Shown here one piece after another: positions 50,932 through 58,735 of a stretch of 64,000 nucleotides of DNA. This stretch comes from UBA12018 sp051656605 (GTDB taxonomy: Bacteria > Bacteroidota > Bacteroidia > Bacteroidales > CAMTPD01), in assembly GCA_051656605.1 (NCBI GenBank), contig JBOGCF010000013.1:112686-176685 (forward strand), read 5' to 3'. Below the pieces are notes generated by a model. It made no database searches, was not told the origin of the DNA, and was given only the letters and a program-made list of their open reading frames with translations. A program made the translations under genes and the position numbers. Position 1 is the stretch's first letter, and each line of letters begins with the position of its first letter.

Positions 50932-53214
50932 ATGCGAATCCTTATTTCTTTTCTATTCGTCCTGCTGAGCTTTTGCCCGGCAAAGGCCTTGGCCGAAAAC
51001 TTCGCCTTGAGCGGACGAGTGACCAACACACAAAATGAGCCGCTAGTCGGAACAACCATTCTGCTCTTTGCAAACGACTCTGTCTTTGCCGCGTCGGTAT
51101 GCGACAAAGACGGACTTTTCAAGATCAACGAATTGCCGGCAGGAGCGTTCCGACTGCAAGCTTCGTTTGTAGGATATACCACATACAAGCAAGATATAGA
51201 GCTCAACAAACATGTCGCGTTATCGCCCATCGTATTGCAGGAAAATCTGCAAAAGCTCGATGAAGTAACGGTACAAGGCGACCGCAAAAACGTAGTGAAG
51301 CACGAGGCAGGATCGACTACGTTTTTCCTCTCGGCCAATGCGAGAAAACAATCCATTAGTCCGTACGAAGCACTGCGCGAGATACCGAAGTTGAAGATCA
51401 ATGTAGAGAGCAAATCAATCGAAACCTTAAATGGAAGACCCATACTTGTTACCGTGAACGGCGTCAAACGCAACAAAGGGTACATCAGTTCGCTAAGTGC
51501 GGAAGACATCGAGGGTGCGGAGATTATCGAAACGCCCGATATGCAGTATCTGGACGGAGCTCCCGAACTTACGGTTGTAAACCTGATCGTGAAGCCGCGC
51601 AAAGATTACTTTACAAGCGGAAGTATCATGCCTCTGTTTAGTCCACTCTTTAACTTCAATTACTTGAGCAGTAGTTTTGCGGCAGGATCAGAGAAAGCAT
51701 CTTTCTATATAGACGCTACGGGAATGGCTATTTTTGATAATAAAGATAGAATCTATAACTACACCGAGTCGGGAAATATCATCAAAGAGTATAATGGCAA
51801 ACCTGATAGCAAGTTTTACAATATATATGTCTCACTGGGCGGAGACTGGAAACCTACCGACAAAGATTTGTTTTTACTTGCCGGAACGATAAATACGACT
51901 CCTGCAGTCAGTAAAAATACAACCGAAAGCGGAACCATTTCGCTCAAAGGACAAACACCGGTCTATGCATTGAACCAAGAGCTGCATTCTCGGACAGACT
52001 ATATGGACTCGTTCTTCAACCTGCTCTACGAACGGACGATATCGAAAGATCAGAATCTGAAAGCTGAAGTAGCAAACGGAATCATTCATAACAAGACCAA
52101 AAGAAGCATGACCAGTGAAAGCGAAATCATGAGCTATGACAACCGGAATCACCTGAAAGAATCTCGCCTGCTTTTCAATGCAAACATCAACTACAAGCAA
52201 AAGTTCAACCAGTATGCGACCATGAATGTAGGCAGCAAGACGAGCTATCGCAACAACGACTACGACGACAAGCTTGATGCGATACCAACGTACAACTTCC
52301 AAAATACGACGGAATATATCTATGCCGACGTTGCGGGAAACGTGTCGAAGTTATCCTACAAAGCCGGCTTAGGTCTCGACATGGTTTTCAATAACGCTGC
52401 TGGCGTGCATCATCAATATTACAATCTGTTGGGCAATGCTTCACTTAGTTATTCATTCAATAAAAACAACTGGACTACACTTTCAGGTAGCCGCACGCGC
52501 TTAAGCCCGAGTTATACGCAAATGAACCCAGAGAACACCTCGGTCGATTCTCTTATAATTAATGTGGGAAATCCGTACCTCGAGCCTGCGATCTTCAACA
52601 GCATTCAGCTGTCCTACTCGCTCAATGCGAAAGGATTCTACATCGAGCCTGCCGTTAAGTTTACTCAAATAGACAATACCATTCGTCCGTTGGGCACAAC
52701 CGACAACAACATTTATACCTCTACGTTTGTCAACGACGGCTATACCCGTAATTTCTCGGCCGGTATTACCGCAAGGTACAACATCGGAAACATTGGTGGC
52801 GTCAACGGAAGCTTAAATTACAATACAAAACGGTTCGAACACTCGGCAATGAAAGGAGATTACTTTAGCGGCAGCATGAGTGTTTATCTGTATTATAAGA
52901 AGTTTAATTTCAACGGTGGCATTTATTGGGATAACTTATACTACACAGAAATAAACAAGACAAAGGCAACTCCAAACACCTCAATTGCTCTGACCTATAA
53001 GATTAAACCCAATTGGAGTGTCGGGTTCGACTTCAGGGATCTGCGCGTAGGCTCTAGTCGCACTTGGACAGAAACAGACGGATACTACAATTATTCCCGA
53101 TACAATTCAAAGAGTAGAGACTTTATGTTTCTGTTGAAAACTTATTACAGCTTCAGCAAAAAGAGCAAAACCAAAAGCCGATACGTAAATCGTTTCAACA
53201 ATTCGAAAGAATAG
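50932..53214 (+). CDS. Outer membrane beta-barrel protein (TonB-receptor-like)
   Basis: A 760-residue outer-membrane protein. The start at 50932 gives MRILISFLFVLLSFCPAKALA, a signal peptide; the frame is open from 50824 inside the permease gene but without such a signal. A carboxypeptidase-regulatory-like domain (about 25-105; SGRVTNTQNEPLVGTTILLF, LQASFVGYTTYKQDI) is followed by a plug-like region (about 110-215; SPYEALREIPKLKI). About 550 residues of alternating strands complete the barrel. No clear TonB box is seen. The substrate is unknown. It is co-transcribed with the FtsX-type permease. Confidence 0.9.
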   Translation: MRILISFLFVLLSFCPAKALAENFALSGRVTNTQNEPLVGTTILLFANDSVFAASVCDKDGLFKINELPAGAFRLQASFVGYTTYKQDIELNKHVALSPIVLQENLQKLDEVTVQGDRKNVVKHEAGSTTFFLSANARKQSISPYEALREIPKLKINVESKSIETLNGRPILVTVNGVKRNKGYISSLSAEDIEGAEIIETPDMQYLDGAPELTVVNLIVKPRKDYFTSGSIMPLFSPLFNFNYLSSSFAAGSEKASFYIDATGMAIFDNKDRIYNYTESGNIIKEYNGKPDSKFYNIYVSLGGDWKPTDKDLFLLAGTINTTPAVSKNTTESGTISLKGQTPVYALNQELHSRTDYMDSFFNLLYERTISKDQNLKAEVANGIIHNKTKRSMTSESEIMSYDNRNHLKESRLLFNANINYKQKFNQYATMNVGSKTSYRNNDYDDKLDAIPTYNFQNTTEYIYADVAGNVSKLSYKAGLGLDMVFNNAAGVHHQYYNLLGNASLSYSFNKNNWTTLSGSRTRLSPSYTQMNPENTSVDSLIINVGNPYLEPAIFNSIQLSYSLNAKGFYIEPAVKFTQIDNTIRPLGTTDNNIYTSTFVNDGYTRNFSAGITARYNIGNIGGVNGSLNYNTKRFEHSAMKGDYFSGSMSVYLYYKKFNFNGGIYWDNLYYTEINKTKATPNTSIALTYKIKPNWSVGFDFRDLRVGSSRTWTETDGYYNYSRYNSKSRDFMFLLKTYYSFSKKSKTKSRYVNRFNNSKE

Positions 53215-53228
53215 TCTCACAACAAAGA

Positions 53229-53278
53229 ATCGCCTTGTACCGCCTGCTTCGCCGCACAGTACAAGGCGATTCCTTCTT
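53229..53278 (+). terminator. Terminator of the permease-barrel operon
   Basis: ATCGCCTTGTAC (53229-53240) pairs perfectly with GTACAAGGCGAT (53259-53270). Only a weak T-rich tail follows. Confidence 0.75.
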
Positions 53279-53618
53279 TACCCCTACCTTATTGTAAAAA
53301 TCGTTTTCTTGCAGAATCGCCAGCCTTTTCACACGGAGAGTTCTTTCTCCTCCCGAAAACGCTATTTTCTTACTGGTTTGCCGAAATTTCAGACACAAAA
53401 AAATCTGACAAACTTCTTGCCAGATCACATTGCAGGTAACACGACATCCATCTTCCTTACCGACAACATCGTTTGCAACTTTCTTTTTATTCCTCAAAAC
53501 CTTACCCCGGCTTACTTCCTGCATTTCCCAACTCCCTGAGAATGGTCTGGATCGTTTCGACTGTCGGTTGATACAACCCTATTGCATTGTAAACCCGTTC
53601 ATGCTGCCTACTCTTAGC

Positions 53619-53860
53619 GAAAAGAGCAAAAAGTTACCACGAATAGTATCTTCACTCACCGTGAAGAGTGTTTTCATTCACCACGAAGACTTTTCACACT
53701 CACCGTGAAAACAATTTACTGTTCTCGTGAAAACGTTTTGCCAACTTCATAACAACGAAAAACAGCCTTTTTGAAAACCTAATTTGCTTCTTTCAAGAAC
53801 CAAACAACGTTTTTGGAAGAACCAAACGACCTTTTTCCATAAACCATGCATGCTTTTCAC
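53619..53860. repeat. Eleven degenerate tandem units of exactly 22 bp
   Basis: Units start at 53619 and every 22 bp to 53839. Most begin with (G/A)A(A/G)(A/G)AC or GAATAG. In the first units TCACCGT or TTACCAC ends the unit; CACCGTGAA or CACCACGAA spans the boundary at 53657, 53679 and 53701. Later units drift to AAGAACCAAAC(A/G)AC, where two neighbours (53795 and 53817) are nearly identical. There is no conserved repeat/unique-spacer alternation, so it is not CRISPR, and 22 is not a multiple of three. Confidence 0.8.
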
Positions 53861-54105
53861 CCAAATTCCACATAGAATCAGTCAAAAACCACATTTTCTA
53901 AACCTCAAAAATCAACCAAATCGCACCATCTAGCACGCAAAATAGCCCTAAAAACCCCAAATCATTCCCATTTACACGCCGCAACAACTCCCCCAAAACC
54001 TCCCTTATTGTAAATCACAACCTCACATCTTTCTCATATCCGTTGTATTGTTATTGCGCCGATCGTATCGGTATGCGCCTTAGTTTGAATATACATTTGC
54101 TTGTC

Positions 54106-54309
54106 TCATTTACTCATGTCTTTTACGTTCATTGTTATTTCAAGTCCCAATACTTCCGTGATTTTACGAAGTGTGTTTATAGAGGGATTGCCTTTTCCGG
54201 CTTCGATGCTTTTGATGATTCGCACACTTAATCCTGAATAATCGGCAAGATCTTGCTGTGTGAGCTCTAGCAATTGGCGTCGTTCTTTAAGTATCTTATA
54301 AAAGTCCAT
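54106..54309 (-). CDS. Small HipB-like XRE regulator
   Basis: A 67-residue single-domain HTH protein. The start at 54309 gives MDFYKILKERRQLLELTQQD; the frame extends to 54423 but runs through operator-like sites. The HTH is LTQQDLADYSGLSVRIIKSIEAGKGNPSINTLRKITEVLGLEI (shown in parts: LTQQDLADYSGLSVRIIKSI, then EAGKGNPSINTLRKI), close to HipB/Y4mF antitoxins. No HipA follows within the next 890 bases on its strand. Two TGCA-N6-TGCA sites lie upstream. It could be an orphan antitoxin or a stand-alone regulator. Confidence 0.85.
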   Translation of the reverse strand: MDFYKILKERRQLLELTQQDLADYSGLSVRIIKSIEAGKGNPSINTLRKITEVLGLEITMNVKDMSK

Positions 54310-54310
54310 A

Positions 54311-54387
54311 GTGCAAAATAGTGCATGTTTGCGGTAAAAATAAGAAGATTCAATAATATAACAAGCCATAAGTGCATTATTCTGCAC
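54311..54387 (-). promoter_or_regulatory. Two TGCA-N6-TGCA operator candidates around the HipB-like promoter
   Basis: Site 1 is GTGCAAAATAGTGCAT at 54311-54326, directly before the start codon. Site 2 is GTGCATTATTCTGCAC at 54372-54387. A -7-like TATTTTTA on the minus strand (54335-54342) lies between them. The arrangement suggests autoregulation. Confidence 0.6.
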
Positions 54388-54452
54388 ATTGAGCTTCTTT
54401 ATTAAGGCAAAGGCACCAAGCAAAACAATGCACTTACGTTGCCTGAAACGCA

Positions 54453-54499
54453 GAAAGCCCCTGCAACGTTCCGGAGTACGGATTGTAGCAGGGGCTTTC
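54453..54499 (-). terminator. Hairpin terminator behind the YfhO gene
   Basis: GAAAGCCCCTGC (54453-54464) pairs perfectly with GCAGGGGCTTTC (54488-54499). No long T-run follows on the minus strand. Confidence 0.7.
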
Positions 54500-54526
54500 G
54501 CTTATAGAGGAGATTGTGTTTACGAA

Positions 54527-56989
54527 TTAGGCATCGCCCGATGGTTTCTTACTGCGACGGATTTCCAGGATCGCGACAAGTATGAAGCCGAGAATCAGGA
54601 TAAACGATGCGGCATAAGCGAGTGTTTCTGTAATCTTAAGTGATTGCGGATCGAACGTGAACACGATTTCGTGCTTTCCTGCCGGGATAATCAGTCCGCG
54701 CAACAGGTAGTCGACGCGCAAGATAGAGGCTTCTTTACCATCTATCATTGCTTTCCATCCGTACGGATAGTAGATTTCGGAGAACACGCCCAAGCCTTCG
54801 CTCGTGTTGTTACTTGTATACACCAACTTATTCGGGTGGTAGGTAGTGAGTGTTATCGAAGCGGTAGAGTCTTTGCTTACTGCCGATGCTTTCAATGCCG
54901 ACTCGTATTCCTTACCAACAATAGCAGTTGTAGCCGGATTGAAGTCGGTCAAGTCTTTCATCTCATCGTTAGGAGTATCGGCCCACTTCACTTCGTTTAC
55001 AAACCAAGCATTGCCCAAGGCATCCGGGTTTTTATAAAGTGGCAACGTACCGTCGCCTTGATCAGGGATGATGATGTACTTGGTGTTAAGCATGTCGAGC
55101 ACGTGCTTGTTTCCGTTCGATAACTGGTGATCGATCAAGTCTTGGAAACGTCTGAGTTTCGCCGCATGGTATCCGCCCACCGATTTATGGTAGTACGAAG
55201 TCATAGGGTCGTTGAAACTATTTACGGCGGTATTGTACACGCGGTAGTTTGGCGACTGGTCTTTCAAGATTTCCTGATCTACTGCCGAAGGGGTAAACGT
55301 TTGGTCTTGCACACTTTTATTGTGGAAGTCTTTTCCGCTCAAGTAGCGTTTGTTTACGTTCCACATATCTACCGTACAAAGAATGATAAGGACACCCAAC
55401 ATCAACTTTGCACCAATCTTTTGTTTTGCGTACAACCACAACAGCGCGCATCCCAGTGCAATGATGATAAAGCTGCGCCATCCGTCCATCGAAAGTACGT
55501 ACTTACGGGCAGTTTCGAGGTTCTCAAGTATCTCTGCCACTTGCGGATTGTTTACCGCTTGAGGCAGGAACGCATTCGCTTCTTGCGCACTGAAGAAATC
55601 GAAGAACAGTCCCGGAGCCAATGCGATTACCAAACTCACGCCACCTGTAAGCAAGAAGCTAACAAGGACATCGCGTTTGCGCTCGATCAACAACTTCGGA
55701 TTCTTTACGATTTCGTTCAAGCCCAATACGGCAAGCAACGGTATAATAAATTCGGGAACTACGAGGATAGATGATACGGTTCTGAACTTGTCATACATCG
55801 GGAAGTAATCGATGAATAGGTTGGTAAACCACATCATGTTTCTACCCCACGACAAGAAGATCGTAAGAATGCACACAGCTAATAGCGCCCATTTGAGCGG
55901 TCCGCGCACGATAAACAACGACAAGATAAAAAGGAACAAAACGAACGCACCCACGTATACCGGTCCGGAAGTAAATGGCTGGTCGCCCCAGTACTGATTC
56001 ATCTGACCCAAAGTCTGACGGAACTCAGGTTTGATCTGATCCATCGCGTCTTTATCTTCCATTAAATAGCCCGTAGATCCGCCTTTTACATTGGGAACAA
56101 GCAGTGTCCATGTTTCGTCTTTTCCGTAACTCCACTGCACGATGTAATCGCGGTCGAGACCTTCGCTTTGAGCGGCTGGTGTAATATTATCGTTGGCAAT
56201 GGTCAGTCCGCCTTTTCCGCGAATCGACTCCTTGCTGTATTCATAGGTATGGTATAAGTTCGACGAGTTGATCGCAACCGCAATCAGTGCCGACACTACC
56301 AAAATTCCACTCGCTTTGAAGAACGAATCGAGTCTTTTTTCTCTCAAGTCTTGAATAAAGTAAGCAATCACAATGGCCGCAACGACAAACAGAAAGTAAT
56401 ACGTCATCTGGATGTGGTTACTCATGATTTGGTACGTCGCAAACAATGCGGCAACGGCTCCCCCAAGTAGGTAGCGGCCTCTGTAAGCCCAAACAATACC
56501 GGCTATTGTAGGCGGAATGTAAGCCAGGGTGATAAACTTCCAGATGTGCCCGGCTTCGATAATGATAAAGAAGTAGGACGAGAAAGCGTAAGCAACGGCT
56601 CCCAACACGGCTATTTCGTTACGCAGGCCAAAGGCTTTGAGCAACAGGAAGAATCCAAAGAGCATCAGGAAGATGTATCCGGCGGGTTCGGGCAAGAAGA
56701 GTGTAAAGAATCCGTTGATCAGATTTACAATCTTTGTCGATTCATAACCGGGCGCAATCTGGTAGGTAGGCATCCCTCCGAACGCAGAATTGGTCCATCG
56801 GCTCACCTCTCCGGTAGCCTCTTTGAACTCATTAATCTCATGGGCAATCGCGATACCCTGTCGCGTGTCTCCTTGAAACAACACTTTGCCCTCGATCAAT
56901 TCGGGCAAAAAGTAGCCGACTGATATAATCGCGAACACCGCGATTACGGCTGCATACGGAAGCAACCTTTTTATCCAGCTTTTCTCCAT
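54527..56989 (-). CDS. YfhO-family membrane protein
   Basis: An 820-residue integral membrane protein of the YfhO family. The N-terminal helix (LLPYAAVIAVFAIISVGYFLPEL) is followed by GDTRQGIAIAHEINEF and a run of about twelve further hydrophobic segments. A large non-membrane region sits at about 565-780 (YRVYNTAVNSFNDPMTSYYHKSVGGYHAAKLRR), then a C-terminal helix. YfhO proteins are GT-C-like and linked in Gram-positives to lipoteichoic acid glycosylation. In Bacteroidota the role is unknown; glycosylation of an envelope component is a guess. The 100-bp spacer to ahcY holds the ahcY terminator. Confidence 0.88.
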   Translation of the reverse strand: MEKSWIKRLLPYAAVIAVFAIISVGYFLPELIEGKVLFQGDTRQGIAIAHEINEFKEATGEVSRWTNSAFGGMPTYQIAPGYESTKIVNLINGFFTLFLPEPAGYIFLMLFGFFLLLKAFGLRNEIAVLGAVAYAFSSYFFIIIEAGHIWKFITLAYIPPTIAGIVWAYRGRYLLGGAVAALFATYQIMSNHIQMTYYFLFVVAAIVIAYFIQDLREKRLDSFFKASGILVVSALIAVAINSSNLYHTYEYSKESIRGKGGLTIANDNITPAAQSEGLDRDYIVQWSYGKDETWTLLVPNVKGGSTGYLMEDKDAMDQIKPEFRQTLGQMNQYWGDQPFTSGPVYVGAFVLFLFILSLFIVRGPLKWALLAVCILTIFLSWGRNMMWFTNLFIDYFPMYDKFRTVSSILVVPEFIIPLLAVLGLNEIVKNPKLLIERKRDVLVSFLLTGGVSLVIALAPGLFFDFFSAQEANAFLPQAVNNPQVAEILENLETARKYVLSMDGWRSFIIIALGCALLWLYAKQKIGAKLMLGVLIILCTVDMWNVNKRYLSGKDFHNKSVQDQTFTPSAVDQEILKDQSPNYRVYNTAVNSFNDPMTSYYHKSVGGYHAAKLRRFQDLIDHQLSNGNKHVLDMLNTKYIIIPDQGDGTLPLYKNPDALGNAWFVNEVKWADTPNDEMKDLTDFNPATTAIVGKEYESALKASAVSKDSTASITLTTYHPNKLVYTSNNTSEGLGVFSEIYYPYGWKAMIDGKEASILRVDYLLRGLIIPAGKHEIVFTFDPQSLKITETLAYAASFILILGFILVAILEIRRSKKPSGDA

Positions 56990-57039
56990 TGTGTAACTGT
57001 TTTATTTTGATTTTGATTTATTGCATGACACAGGGGGAC

Positions 57040-57071
57040 AAAAAAAATCCCGGCCAGAAACTGACCGGGAT
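57040..57071 (-). terminator. Terminator of ahcY
   Basis: ATCCCGGCCAG (57047-57057) pairs with CTGACCGGGAT (57061-57071), with one T/G pair; on the minus strand seven T follow. Confidence 0.9.
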
Positions 57072-57089
57072 AAAGGTATGAAAAATTCA

Positions 57090-58508
57090 TTAATATCTGT
57101 AATGTTCTGGTTTATATGGACCATCAACCGATACGCCAATATAAGCTGCTTGCTCCGGAGTAAGCTTTGTAAGTTTTACACCGATTGTTTCAAGGTGTAG
57201 TCTTGCAACTTCTTCGTCTAGGTATTTAGGAAGACGGTATACACCTACTTCATAATCTTTTTGCCACAAGTCGATTTGCGCCAATGTTTGGTTGGTAAAC
57301 GAGTTACTCATTACGAATGATGGGTGACCTGTTGCACAACCAAGGTTTACAAGACGACCTTCTGCAAGAAGGAAGATTGAGTTACCTGCAGGGAATGTAT
57401 ACTTATCAACCTGTGGTTTGATGTTTGTATGTTTGATTCCCGGGAAGTTTACAAGTTTGTCAACTTGAATTTCGTTGTCGAAGTGACCGATGTTACATAC
57501 AATTGCTTGATCTTTCATTTTCTCAAGCGTATCGATTGTAATCACATCTTTGTTTCCGGTTGTAGTAACGTAGATGTTTCCTTCTTTTACTGCTTCCTCG
57601 ATTGTAGTTACTTCGAAACCTTCCATTGCTGCTTGCAATGCACAGATCGGGTCGATTTCAGTTACAAGTACGCGAGCTCCGTATGTACGCATTGAGTGCG
57701 CGCAACCTTTACCTACGTCACCATAACCCAATACAACTACTACTTTACCAGCGATCATTACGTCGGTAGCACGTTTGATACCGTCTGCCAATGATTCGCG
57801 GCAACCATACAAGTTGTCGAATTTAGATTTCGTTACCGAGTCGTTTACGTTTACCGCAGGAACCAACAATTCACCTCTTTCCATCATTTGATACAAACGG
57901 TGTACGCCGGTTGTAGTTTCTTCGGAAATACCGCGTAGTTCGGCAATGGTACGAGTCCAACGCTGATTGTCTTCTTTCAAGATCGCTTGAAGTGTATTCA
58001 AAATGCATTGTTCTTCGTGGTTTGCACCCTTACGATCGATAGTTGAAGGATCTTTTTCTGCTGCAACACCCCAGTGTACCAACAACGAAGCATCGCCTCC
58101 ATCGTCTACAATCATCTGAGGACCTTTTCCTTCAGGGAAACGAAGTGCCATTTCTGTACACCACCAGTATTCTTCAAGTGTTTCACCTTTCCATGCAAAA
58201 ACAGGAATGCCTGCTGCTGCGATTGCTGCTGCCGCGTGATCTTGCGTAGAGAAAATGTTACAGCTTGCCCAACGTACGTCTGCTCCTAGGTCTACTAGTG
58301 TTTCGATAAGAACAGCAGTTTGGATTGTCATATGTAGAGAACCGGTAATACGTGCTCCTTTAAGCGGTTGTTGACCTGCATACTTTTTGCGAAGTGCCAT
58401 CAAGCCCGGCATTTCGTGCTCTGCGATTTCGATCTCTTTACGACCAAAGTCGGCAAGACTCATATCAGCTACCTTGTATGGTAGGTTGCTTGGGAATAAA
58501 TTTGACAT
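57090..58508 (-). CDS. ahcY: Adenosylhomocysteinase
   Basis: A 472-residue SAH hydrolase, splitting S-adenosylhomocysteine to adenosine and homocysteine. The substrate domain has MPGLMALRKKYAGQQPLKGARITGSLHMTIQTAVLIETL (residues 33-71) with the SLHMT motif, and NVNDSVTKSKFDNLYGCRESL near 221. The NAD-binding loop VVVLGYGDVGKGCAHSMR lies near 257. The C-terminal NAD-contacting end KLTKLTPEQAAYIGVSVDGPYKPEHYRY is complete. A promoter-like TAACTTTG on the minus strand sits at 58536. No SAH riboswitch is recognised in the leader. Confidence 0.98.
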   Translation of the reverse strand: MSNLFPSNLPYKVADMSLADFGRKEIEIAEHEMPGLMALRKKYAGQQPLKGARITGSLHMTIQTAVLIETLVDLGADVRWASCNIFSTQDHAAAAIAAAGIPVFAWKGETLEEYWWCTEMALRFPEGKGPQMIVDDGGDASLLVHWGVAAEKDPSTIDRKGANHEEQCILNTLQAILKEDNQRWTRTIAELRGISEETTTGVHRLYQMMERGELLVPAVNVNDSVTKSKFDNLYGCRESLADGIKRATDVMIAGKVVVVLGYGDVGKGCAHSMRTYGARVLVTEIDPICALQAAMEGFEVTTIEEAVKEGNIYVTTTGNKDVITIDTLEKMKDQAIVCNIGHFDNEIQVDKLVNFPGIKHTNIKPQVDKYTFPAGNSIFLLAEGRLVNLGCATGHPSFVMSNSFTNQTLAQIDLWQKDYEVGVYRLPKYLDEEVARLHLETIGVKLTKLTPEQAAYIGVSVDGPYKPEHYRY

Positions 58509-58535
58509 ATTATCTATTTAATAGTTTTTCTTTCA

Positions 58536-58543
58536 CAAAGTTA
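58536..58543 (-). promoter_or_regulatory. -7 promoter element of ahcY
   Basis: CAAAGTTA on the plus strand reads TAACTTTG on the minus strand, 27 bp before the start at 58508. Confidence 0.55.
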
Positions 58544-58659
58544 GAAATTTACATTCAATCTGTGATACTTATGCGTGGGGTTTATCTTTTCTTTTGTGCA
58601 ATGAAATTATTTTTCACTATCAATCAGTTAGATCTCAGAATTGTACGCGAGGCTATCTC

Positions 58660-58708
58660 TAAAAACAAAAGCATCCTCATTGCCTGATGTCTGCAACGAG
58701 GATGCTTT
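58660..58708 (-). terminator. Terminator of the XRE-cupin/AMP-binding operon
   Basis: AAAGCATCCTC (58668-58678) pairs with GAGGATGCTTT (58698-58708); on the minus strand TTGTTTTT follows. Confidence 0.88.
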
Positions 58709-58735
58709 GATGATATGGTGATTCTTTGGTGAATG

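Larger units (their letters stand above)
53215..54105. other. Gene-free spacer with a long periodic array
   Basis: About 890 bases between converging genes. It holds the terminator at 53229-53270, then unremarkable sequence to about 53618, the 22-bp-period array (53619-53860), and a C/A-rich tail to about 54005 that may contain further weak units. The open frames in both strands here have no signs of being genes. Confidence 0.75.

Noticed and set aside
53195..53708. Several 60-110-codon frames in both strands
   Set aside because: They lie in a gene-free spacer over a terminator and the beginning of the 22-bp array; none has a start context or motif. In particular I looked for HipA-like segments and saw none.
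53619..53860. CRISPR array
   Set aside because: Units are adjacent with no unique spacers, they drift in sequence, and no cas genes are in the window.
58509..58735. SAM/SAH riboswitch before ahcY
   Set aside because: The leader predicted from the promoter at 58536 is only about 20 nt, too short for a riboswitch, and no pseudoknot pattern was seen.
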